Shown piece by piece: positions 55,646-64,000 of a stretch of 64,000 nucleotides of DNA (its first letter is position 1; each line of letters starts with the position of its first letter). The stretch comes from Macrophomina tecta (lineage: Eukaryota > Ascomycota > Dothideomycetes > Botryosphaeriales > Botryosphaeriaceae). The stretch spans positions 1,178,001 to 1,242,000 of the forward strand of contig JAKSGN010000038.1 of assembly GCA_024180945.1 (NCBI GenBank), in the 5' to 3' direction. The notes under the pieces were generated by a model, which saw only the letters and a list, made by a program, of their open reading frames with translations, ran no database searches and had not been told where the DNA came from. Made by a program: the position numbers and the translations under genes.

Positions 55646-56639
55646 TTTGGTGGTTGTTGGAGGATTGAACGGAAGAGTTCGAAGTGGGTTGAAGAGTGTT
55701 GTAGTGGTGTGGATGTCGAGAGCTGGTTGTTGGATGATGTTCGATAGCTGCTCGCCCTGGGGTATTTATGTGCTTCTAGAGAGAATGATCCCTATCGCCG
55801 TGACGTCCGATACGAGGTGCTCTGGGCGACATCGTCATAGCGCTGGTGTAGTGTTGGGAGAACAAAGTCGGGCACTCGTATTAAGCATGGAATTAAGGGC
55901 AGAGTTAGGTAACGTCGAGTGGGCGAACGGAGCATGGCACGGCGTCTGCGCTGTGTAGGGCGGAGGGATGTAGCCTGGGTGGAGTGCATTGCATCCTTGG
56001 CCCCCCAGAAAGATCGGTCGAAACACAGGCGAGCTGCTCCACAATTGTGGCTCTGGTAAGGCCATGCACGGTCCGGAGCCGGCTAAACATGGAAGACATG
56101 GCCAGAGTGGCAGGCGGTGTCCTGCAACCACCGGCCGGTCAGGGGGAGGCGAGAGCATCGTGCGGGCCTAAGGACCACCACACGGCCCTAGAGGCGGGCG
56201 CTGCAGTGCGCTGCCGTAGCTGGCATCCGGTGGGCGGTCAATGGCACGCTGGCAATTGGCTGGCACGTCGCGGTGGCGAGCAGGCGATGGTGCCGCGAGC
56301 TGCTGATGTTACTCCGTACAAACAGGGTGCGGGAAGCGACGTGTGTGGCGTTGCTGGGCAGACGGCGGGACAGCGGCGGCGCCAGTACGGGCGCCAGGGC
56401 GGCGACGGAGAAATGCTCTCGGAGTCCCGCCAGCCGTGGGGCGGCAGCGCGGGCCCGAACGGTCCGCGCATGAGTCGCGTTGCAGCTTCAGCTTCACCAC
56501 GTCTGCGCGCCCGTCCCTTGACTGCGTTCCTTCGACATCTCCGTCCTACCGAGCCCGCCGCAACCCTACCGCCCGCCAGCACAGCCGGCTTGCTGCTCGC
56601 TGCCGCTTCCAGTTGCCTTCGCCTGCTCAACACGCCGCC
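55646..56639. other. Divergent promoter of phiA and the RNA-export gene
   Basis: About 1 kb with no supported gene. Confidence 0.6.
55763..55771 (-). promoter_or_regulatory. TATA-like element of phiA
   Basis: CATAAATAC on the minus strand, about 120 bp upstream of the ATG at 55645. A match to the TATA(A/T)A core with one deviation. Confidence 0.35.
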
Positions 56640-58140
56640 ATGGATCGCGCTCTCGACGACGTCATCTCCGACCGCCAGGTAAGGCACCACACTACTTCCC
56701 GCGACGCTCATGGCCAAGCTGACAAGCTGCTGCTGCAGAGAGGCGGCGGAGGTGCACGCGGACGCAGAGGCCGCCGCACTGAAGAATACCCGCGAGACGG
56801 CGTAAGAAAGGCAAGTTGTTGCCGCCCGTGCTGCCGCCCGGCCTACGCGCTGACCCCTCTGCCCCTCCAGGTTCTATACCTCCCTCCTCATGTCCATGGC
56901 CCTCCGTGACCGATCCGTGCTGGCATAGTGCTCTGAAATGCACCGCTCCTCTCGTCAACAGCGATGCAACCGCTCAAGCCGACGATTCTTGTTTCAGGCT
57001 GCCATGGTACCCTGTGAGACCTCCGCTAATCTGAAATTCCTCTCTTCGATAATAGTCGAGTCAGAGAGATGATTCCAGGAACCTCGACCGGTATACTCCT
57101 CAATTGCCCGACATTGATGAAGCTTTTGCTGATGCGGCTCAGAGACTGGGTCCACGACCGCTACGAAGACGATGACTGTGCGTATTGTCAACCAATTGCC
57201 CCTCCACACACCAAGCTGATTTAGTCAAGCCCGCCGCCCCTCCCGCAACCGCGGGCCCCGCTCCGAACGTCTTGCCCGCCGCACTCCTGATACCGAAAGG
57301 TATGGCCCCGTCTCGCTATGCTGCCTTGATCAGCTGCTCACCACATCTGTTTACAGAGAGCCCGGATACAAGCTTCGCGTGGAAAACTTGCACTACGACC
57401 TGACTGAAGAGGATATTCTTGTATGGCTTCGTTGGACATCCAGGCGCCGATCTTATCTGACAAGCCAATAGGAGCTTTTTGAGCGCATTGGACCAGTCGA
57501 GGACGCCAAGCTGGTTTACGACCGCAGTGACCGCAGTACGGGCGTTGCCTTTGTGGTTTACCGCAGCCTTGCTGACGCTCGGGTCGCCTGCCGCGAGTTC
57601 GATGGTGCCAACGCACACGGTCAGCCCATCCACCTCTCTCTTTTGCCGCCTGGTCCGTCTCGGCGCAACCCCTTCGATAGCGTCCAACGCCCCTCGCGGA
57701 GTCTCTTTGATAGGATCGAGGGTGGTAGGAACCGCAGCCTCAGCCCCGAAAGACCCCGCCTCAGCGATGTCAGCAAGCCTGCTCCGGCTGGTATTGATCG
57801 TTATGTTCCTGGCGATGATGATGGCCGTAGGCGCTCCCCCCCTCGTCGTCGTGGGGGCGGCGGACGCGATGGTGGACGCGAGAGTGGACGCAGGCCTGGG
57901 GAAAGGAGGCAGCAGCAGGGTGGTCCTCGCAGGAGGGGTGATGACTCGGGCAGACCTGTCGTTGGAGGAAGACCGAGGAAGACTGTTGAGGAGTTGGATG
58001 CGGAAATGGCTGATTACTTTGGAGGAGGTGGAGAGGGGGGTGCCGGAAATGGACAAGCCGCTCATGGCTCTGAAGCCGCCGCTCCTGCTGCTGGCAATGC
58101 TGGGACGGTTGCTGATGACGATATCGACATGGTGGAGTGA
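56640..58140 (+). CDS. mlo3: Yra1/Mlo3/ALY-type mRNA export adaptor (RRM), 7 exons, 327 aa
   Basis: RNA-binding adaptor of the TREX pathway that links mRNA to the export receptor in the nucleus. Exons: 56640-56678, 56739-56810, 57056-57090, 57143-57177, 57230-57299, 57357-57420, 57472-58140. The N terminus (MDRALDDVISDRQ, RGGGGARGRRGRR) carries the conserved Yra1-type N-box and an arginine/glycine region. A connecting segment (LDRDWVHDRYEDDD, spliced from two 35-nt exons) leads to the RRM: LRVENLHYDLTEEDIL (RNP2-like), then GVAFVVYRSLADA (RNP1-like), REFDGANAHGQPIHL. The C-terminal region is RGG-rich, ending in a conserved KTVEELDAEMADYF helix, the UAP56-binding type motif. The second intron (56811-57055) uses GCAAGT as donor; a GT donor eight bases earlier at 56802 is an alternative in the same phase. 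Small middle exons make the gene hard to predict. Confidence 0.88.
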
Positions 58141-59007
58141 AGAGAGGCAAAACACTGATATGGCAAGAAGGGGTCTACAACAAACTGATTTCGCGGGAAT
58201 CTTCCTTTGTGAAGCTGCAAGCAACTTCGTTATATAGGGGCGTTGGAGGAAAGAACAATCACCAGGAAATTGCTAGTAGAAATTACAAATCATACAGGCT
58301 TCAGCTCGTCTCTTCAATTCCAATTATGATGGACTGTACCTGAATGATTCTCACTTTGATGATGCCTATCCCGACGCTCAATGTGGAACCGCATCATATC
58401 TTCACGCGAGCTGTTAGCAATCATATGGGGGCAACAATTTTGAACAAAGGCCAGAGACAACCGCATCCTGATGGTTCCTTAACACTTCCACGCGAGCGTA
58501 CAGGGTCTTCCCGGAAGTTCCATTCCTCAAGCTGTAGTGATACCACACTAGGGGGGTTATTCTTATTGGTAGAATCTGTGCATGGATTATCTGCAATTGT
58601 GAACTGCATATAATGCCTGGTTGTACTATCCCGCAGCACGTCAACACATGTGTGCAGTTGCAGCACCTTGGTGAAAAGCGCGGTGGGATACCTATAACGG
58701 AATTACTCATGGGGTAATTCACCCAACCGGACGAGACCAGCATCGATCTGTTCGCCACTGTGGGCTCCCATCTTCTTGATAATGTTCCCCTCGACACTGA
58801 TGTAGTGACTGATGTCGCTACTGTCGATGGCGATACTCTCTTAGACCCCATGCACCTGGGTCGAAAGTACCCAAGAGCTCTTGCGCCGCCTTCGAATTCA
58901 TCTCTATCAATATCGCCTTCCATCCGTTCTGGGCCATCATACCTCCCCGTTCGCTTGTTCCTCTTCGCTCCCTTGCCTTGCTCCTCTTCATCCCCGCAAT
59001 TAGCCCC
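58141..59007. other. Convergent spacer, no gene seen
   Basis: About 870 bp. Minus-strand frame 58414-58923 has no motif and begins inside non-coding composition. Confidence 0.6.
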
Positions 59008-60211
59008 TCATTCTCCGCCTACTTCTGCAACACCGCCGCCGCCGCCGCCATCATCATCATCATCCTCCCCATCACTCGGTATCAAGCTCGCCCTCCTCTC
59101 ATCCGCTGCCCTGGCCAGAGCAGCCAGCAAATCCTCATCCTCGATATCCACCTCGCTCATCTCTTCCAACTGCTCCTCATCAACCTCATCATCCACCGCA
59201 TTATTCCCCAACCCCTCCAAATCACTCACCACATCCGTATAAAACCCGCCTACATCAAATCCCATACCCTGGCCCTCCCCATCCCCGCTACCCTGCACCT
59301 CCTGCTCCTTTGCATGTGCAGCCAACCACGCCTCCAGACACCACGCCCACCCGAGCGCCATCGCAACCCACACGCGGCGATGATGGCGATCGCGCTCCGC
59401 GGCGCGCGTGCCAAAGCCGTCAGCCACGGGCGCACCCGCACCCGACGGGCCGGCAGCGGCGGCGACGACCCACGGCGGGCCAGGGGGAAAGAGGATGGTG
59501 CAGACCTTGACGAAGGCGAGGACGCGGTCGGCGACACGCAGGGTCGCCCGGCCGTCTGCGCCGCACCTCACCGCGACAGCACTCAGAAGGCCGGTGTCGG
59601 GGTCGATGTGCGCGCGGTAGGGCTCTTCGCCGCTTGCTGCATCCTGGTCGCCCGCCGCGCCCGCAGCGCCCGAGGAAGGGTCCGAGGAGGTGGATGCGGA
59701 GGGCGAGGGAGAGGGAGAGGGAGCCAAGAGCCGCTCCACGACCAGCCCCCCACACCACCCCATCCTGACGGCATCGTCCGTCAGCTGCCGCCGGCCCCTC
59801 TCCTTGCCCTCGCGCCCCTCGCCGCCGCTGTGCCACCGATAGCACCGCAGCGGCCCGCCGCGCGTCGCCAGGTCGACCAGGTCCGCGGCCGTCCAGGTGC
59901 GCGCGTGCGCGCGGGCGAGCGTTGTCGCGTGCCGGCGCTTCCAGCTGGCGCTCAGCACCTTCGCTCTGCTGCGTCTCTTCACGCTGCCCTCCTCGCCGTC
60001 GTGCGGATGGGTGCGAGTGCTGGTGGTGGAGGTGTTAGTGCTGATGCCGGAGATCGAGGTCGAAGGAGCTGGTGTAGCAGCGACCCACGCGTCCAAGCAC
60101 CCCGCGTAGACGCGCTCGAAGCCGCGCGCGAGCGCAATGACGCGAAGCCAGTTGGCAGAAGCGTGGGCGAGAGCGGCGGCGTAGGGGAGGGCGGAGAGGT
60201 CGTGGACGGCG

Positions 60212-60248
<37 letters not shown>

Positions 60249-60645
60249 AGCTTGATGCCGGCGCTGCTTCTGATGAGGCATCCGAGGAGACAAATGATGA
60301 TGACGACGAGGGTGAGCCAGAGGATGTGTGGTGCAGGGTTGTCTGGTCGAGGTCCTCATCGTGCTCGCCTTCGTCATCTGATGGCGGTGGTGGGGAGGAG
60401 GCTAGTTGCGAGAGGTCGTAGTGCACGGGTGCGGCGGCTTTAGATGTAGATAGCGCACCGCCGTTGCTGAGCGAGAGGACTGGTGGCACGTTTGTGGCGG
60501 GGGCACCCTGGTTGGGGTGGGTTTGTTGATGTTGGTGGTGGTGAGGGTGTTGTTGTTGTGGTTGCGCTTGTGGCACGTGGAGCTGCGCGGCGACGAGGAA
60601 CTTGTCGGCTTCGTGCCAGTGGTGCTTCGGAAGCGCTTGGCCCAT
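59008..60645 (-). CDS. Acidic low-complexity orphan protein, 545 aa
   Basis: I do not recognise this protein. The open frame continues upstream of the ATG at 60645 to 60903, where it opens at TTG, so the true N terminus is uncertain; the upstream in-frame segment (LCRGLIRALPPAQRRLQSDF) looks coding and may be joined to an unseen first exon. From 60645 the product starts MGQALPKHHWHEADKFLVAAQL; Met-Gly could be N-myristoylated. Then come a His/Gln-rich stretch, Ser/Asp-rich stretch with a run of 12 Asp, an Ala-rich helical region (YAAALAHASANWLRVIALARGFERVYAG), an ordered core with GWCGGLVVERLL and YRAHIDPDTGLLSAVAV, and an acidic tail (EEQLEEMSEVDIEDEDLL). High GC and consistent strong third-position bias fit a real gene. 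It lies downstream of the Yra1-like gene, converging on it. Confidence 0.6.
60210..60249 (+). repeat. (GTC)n trinucleotide repeat encoding poly-Asp
   Basis: Encodes the run of 12 Asp in the orphan protein on the minus strand. Confidence 0.85.
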
Positions 60646-61191
60646 ACTGTTGTAGAAGTCGCTTTGCAGGCGGCGTTGCGCTGGCGGGAGGGCGCGGATT
60701 AAACCTCTACAGAGGTCGGTAGGTCGTGGAGTTGGTGTTGTAATTGCGACGCGCTTGGCTTGTTTGAGGTGCAAGCGTGTCGCATGTAAGGTGAAAGGAA
60801 GAAGGGAAGAATGCAGTGGAAGGGAGGGGAAGCTTGGTGGTGAGGGGCACCGGACCTGCCGTCGTCCGAGGACTTCTTGAAGATAAAAACATCGAAAGGA
60901 CAAGCCGTGTTACCTGGCGAATGTAAGGTGCGGTAGGACAAGCTTTCGCACGTGATGGTCGACAGAGCCAAGAAGATGTAGGGATCCGGGATGTGGGGTG
61001 AATAAGAGCTGACGGCCTGGAGCGGGCGTGTCAGATTCAGCGTAGCACCGGCGAAGTTCAGCATGAATCCGCTGCATTGGAAACAAGGTAACCGCGCAAA
61101 GATCTAGACGGAAGCTCGCGTGCACAATCTGCCATTTGCATGCAGGGGTATCATTAGGCCTGTCTTTTTCTATTACTCTTGCTTCCTCAGG
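60646..61191. other. Orphan-gene 5' region and STRAP 3' flank
   Basis: About 545 bp. It includes the in-frame upstream extension of the orphan gene to 60903, which may be coding. No other gene. Confidence 0.5.
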
Positions 61192-62344
61192 CTACCTCCA
61201 AAGACCGTATGGACCGCTCGTGAACTTCCAGAGCTTGATAGTGCCGTCTTCGCTACCCGTCGCATACAGCTTTCCGTCGGGAGAGAACATGGTCGTCCAG
61301 ACCGGACCGTGGTGGCCCTTGCCGATTTCTGCCGGCCTCGTCAGTGCTGCCGTGCATGCTCCATTCGGATCCTTGTACTCACCAAGTTCCTCCTCCGTGT
61401 TGAAGTCGAAGACGTGTACCCAGGTATCACCACTGCTCCCAGCAACGAACTTGCCTTGACCACTGTGCAGTGCAACACTGGCCAGGTCATACTTGGTGGT
61501 AACGCTCTTGACAAGCGTTGCAGGCTGTCTGCCATCAAAGAAGTAGGCCGTCTTCCCAGCAGCAACGCTGAGTATGCCACCACCTTGACTACCATCGGTG
61601 CTGATACTATCCAACTCACAACTGCCGAAAGTACCCTCGACCGCATACTCGCCAATTGTCGACTGGGTCCTCAAATCCCACCACCTAATCTTCTTGTCCT
61701 CGGATGCAGTTATGATGACGTTGGGATCATTGGCCCAGACGATGGACTTGATAGAGCCTTGGTGCACACCAGCACCGATCTCAAAACTCGCGGCGGACGC
61801 GCCGTTGGCCTCGGTGGGGGAGGAGGCGGCACTGCTGCTCCGCGAGAGATCGAAGATGCGGAGCCTCTTGCCAACGGTGCCGGTAGCGAGGATCTGGGGA
61901 TGGGGCTGGTTGGGGAAGGCGACAGCGCGGACAATGTGCTCGTGCTCAAGCGTGTGCAGAGCCTCACCGGTCTGGGTGTCCCACACCTTAGCAGAGAAAT
62001 CGGCGGAGCCAGTGGCAGCAAGGGTGGCGTCCGAGGACAGGCGAGCGGACCAAACAGCGCCTTTGTGGCCGAGGAAAGTGCCTATCCAGTCGCCGGTCAC
62101 ACCGTTGCGCAGCATGGGGTTGTTGTCCTTGCATGCGGATATGAGGAAGTAGTCATCGTCGATGACTGACGAGAAGCTAATGTGGGTGATGGGACGCGAG
62201 TGGCCGTGGCACGTCAGAGGCACGACTTTGACGGTTTCTGAGTCGCGCTACGGTCAGCGGGTCCTCTCGCAGCCATCTGCCTTGGGGAGGGGCAGGCTTG
62301 AGCCAGCGCTGCCCCGCTCTACTGATGCACGTACCGGTAGCCAT
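61192..62344 (-). CDS. STRAP/UNRIP-like WD40 protein, 2 exons, 351 aa
   Basis: Seven-bladed WD40 protein of the serine-threonine kinase receptor-associated protein family; in animals it binds the SMN complex and Unr, and fungal orthologues are scaffolds with less defined roles. Exon 1 is only 10 nt (62344-62335, Met-Ala-Thr plus one base); exon 2 is 62237-61192. The junction gives MATETVKVVPLTCHGHSRPITH, the usual family start, which supports the tiny exon. WD repeats are clear: KGAVWSARLSSDATLAATGSADFSAKVWD, HEHIVRAVAFPNQPHPQILATG, GSIKSIVWANDPNVIITASEDKKIRWWDLR, GPVWTTMFSPDGKLYATGSEDGTIKLW. The stretch after the third blade contains a Ser/Ala-rich loop. Length fits the family (about 350 aa). 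Confidence 0.94.
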
Positions 62345-63531
62345 TGCGCGCGAGGGACGGCCGGAGAGGCGGAACGGAAGTTGGCGTGGCTAGCGCGGGA
62401 GAGGCTCTGGGTGGGTATGGGGATTATAGGAGGAGCCGGCGCTGTAGAGGCACGAAGGAGGGTGAAACGTGGGCGCGAGGAGCCGAAAGCACCGTCGGGC
62501 TCTTGCAGCGGCAGACCCTGGAAGCAAGTGGGGCGTTGCTCGTAGGCGTCTAATTTACAGGGGAAATAAATAGAGAAAAGACAGAAGAAATTCGTGGGTG
62601 CTCGTCACGTCGTGAGAAGGGAGGCAGCGGGCGCGGGGGAGGTTCTGCGAGGGTCGCGGGGTCTGCAGCAGCAGCAGCAGCAGTAGCAGCGGATGTGATT
62701 GAGGGAGCGGTCGGCGTTAAAGCTGCGCCGTCTTCGTTATTTGCGCCGGCCACGCGATTCGCTCAGCCAGCCCCCCACGGGCAAACTTTCTTCCGCCCTG
62801 CCCTGAAATCGCACCTCTCACCTCTTCCTCCTTCTCTCAGACATCCCACACACGCACAAGGAGCCGCAGCTTCACGCGGATCTTCTGTTGCAATAACGCT
62901 CATTGCCAGCTTGCACACACGCCCTTCAGTCAACATCGTCCATGCCCTAGCTGCTACTACCCCAGCAGAACCTGTACGTCTTTGCTCAAGAACCAATTCA
63001 GTGAGTTGCCGGGGCACTTCCGGCCAGGCAAAGAGAATCTGTATCCAGGCGTGGAGCTTGAATCTGGTGATTGTTCACACACACATATATATATAGTTTC
63101 TCACATATCTATTACGAAGAGAAAGGAACTAGCGACCGGGGTAGCGTAATATTTAACACCATGCCACGTGTCGTTGCGGATTCCCCGCACTTACCGGCGG
63201 CTATGGAGGCAGGTAAGGTATAAGAAAGGGATACCCCTGTAAACATACCCTGCCCTTGTGCATTTCGTCCGGGTGGGTGCATCTGATCTTTCACTCGATT
63301 GCCGCTGCTCGATTCGGGACTGCGCTTGAGTATATGCCAATGCCGCTTGTGATAATATGGCCAGGGGTACGACTTTAAGATACCAGAGTGGAGTATGTAT
63401 CCTCTGAGGTAGGCGTATGAAGTTGTAACATTTATTAACGTCTTTCCAAATGGGAATATCTACAAGATATCTAGATATATCATGTTTAAGGCCAAGGACT
63501 GAGAGTAGCCGCCATCACATCAAAGGGAAAC

Positions 63532-63589
<58 letters not shown>

Positions 63590-63904
63590 TATTAGTCACT
63601 TGACGCGGCACTCGTACCAAGGCATGAGAGTTTCCTAAGCCAATATATTCCGTGACTTGGCAAACGTGTCCTTCCCGAGAGAGGGCGCGTTGGACCGAAG
63701 TAGATGCATAATCCTCAAAACGAAACGACTTCTGTGTAAAAATTGGGCCTATTCACAGAAACGGAAAAATGGCACTCAGCTACTCGGGAGGCACCGATCA
63801 ATAAAAGGGAAAAGAAAAAGGATAAAATTCATACCAACAAGGGGAGAAAAAACGCCCGCCGAAGCCAGACCGCGAGCTCTACACGCCTTTTAGCCTCCTC
63901 CTAT
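62345..63904. other. 1.6-kb spacer with microsatellites
   Basis: Promoter of the STRAP gene and 3' flank of the gene at the window edge. No gene is supported; a (CT)n-(AC)n compound repeat lies at 63532-63590. Confidence 0.6.
63532..63590 (+). repeat. Compound microsatellite (CT)n followed by (AC)n
   Basis: About 25 nt of CT repeats then about 34 nt of AC repeats with one AT interruption; likely length-polymorphic. Confidence 0.9.
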
Positions 63905-64000
63905 CTACTTCCTACACAGCGTAAACACAATCTCCGCATCCTTCCCGCTCTTACAATCCCCCATTTCCCCCTTCTCCGGCACAGGCCACTCACAGTCCGT
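63905..64000 (-). CDS. 3' end of a gene truncated by the window edge
   Basis: Read on the minus strand from 64000, the frame is open for 31 codons to a TAG at 63905-63907 and encodes TDCEWPVPEKGEMGDC and a tail ending FTLCRK. The three cysteines and balanced composition look like the C terminus of a real, perhaps extracellular, protein. The rest lies outside the window, so the family cannot be judged. Confidence 0.45.
   Translation of the reverse strand, partial: TDCEWPVPEKGEMGDCKSGKDAEIVFTLCRK

Noticed and set aside
55037..55747. 236-codon plus-strand open frame over phiA
   Set aside because: Antisense shadow of the biased-codon phiA gene; glycine/valine-rich composition mirrors the opposite strand.
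58978..60255. 425-codon plus-strand open frame antisense to the acidic orphan gene
   Set aside because: Long only because of high GC in the real minus-strand gene; sequence is Arg/Ala-rich with no domain and no plausible start context.
62695..63096. 133-codon frame upstream of STRAP
   Set aside because: No ATG start and low-information composition; fits promoter/leader DNA.
1..64000. Secondary metabolite cluster, CRISPR array or defence island
   Set aside because: No PKS, NRPS, terpene cyclase or regular spacer repeats were found; CRISPR is not expected in a fungal genome. The oxidoreductase pair and transporters are not next to a backbone enzyme.

Overview
The window is a piece of a filamentous ascomycete genome (Pezizomycotina; gene content and style fit Dothideomycetes, though the exact order is inference). 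The evidence is short GT-AG introns of about 47-120 nt in most genes, intergenic gaps of 0.2-2 kb, no operons, and eukaryotic housekeeping genes: the APC/C subunit Cdc27, SAGA subunit Spt8, dynein light intermediate chain, a Rom2-type Rho1 GEF, a Bax-inhibitor protein, an Snd2/TMEM208 ER-targeting factor, a Slc1-type acyltransferase, a Yra1/Mlo3-type mRNA export adaptor and a STRAP-type WD40 protein. Coordinates for spliced genes are outer coding limits; exon boundaries are given in the evidence and were placed so that every junction keeps the frame.

Layout. 0-5.3 kb: an orphan gene, then a convergent short-chain dehydrogenase (+) and Baeyer-Villiger-type monooxygenase (-), a possible two-step redox pair. 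6.6-11.9 kb: the large Rho GEF. 13.3-13.7 kb: a two-exon 42-aa microprotein gene behind a strong TATA box, the least obvious gene here. 13.8-19.6 kb: dynein LIC (-), a Tc1/mariner element with perfect 30-bp inverted repeats that has split the promoter region shared by dynein LIC and the Bax inhibitor, then BXI1 (+) converging on SND2 (-). 20.3-25.7 kb: CDC27 and SLC1. 25.7-36.5 kb: gene-poor, holding a cysteine-rich secreted protein with internal repeats, a degenerate coding remnant, a fucose-permease-like transporter (-) and a tandem zinc-module protein (-). 36.5-43.1 kb: a Dal5-like transporter (+) converging on an NFX1/ZNFX1-type SF1 helicase (-). 44.3-48.4 kb: SPT8 and a DUF7918-type gene. 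48.8-51.7 kb: a complete hAT element with 8-bp target duplication, its transposase broken by one frameshift near the C terminus. 52.6-64 kb: a BTB protein, a PhiA-like cell-wall protein (-), the Yra1/Mlo3-like factor (+, with a likely GC-AG intron), an acidic orphan protein (-), the STRAP homologue (-) and the 3' end of a gene running off the right edge (-).

The genes do not form one pathway. The recurring themes are chromatin/RNA functions (Spt8, NFX1-type helicase, Yra1/Mlo3), membrane/ER biology (Bax inhibitor, Snd2, Slc1) and cell-wall/surface biology (Rho GEF, PhiA, cysteine-rich protein). I saw no tRNA, rRNA or CRISPR array. Homopolymer and dinucleotide tracts are common in the spacers.
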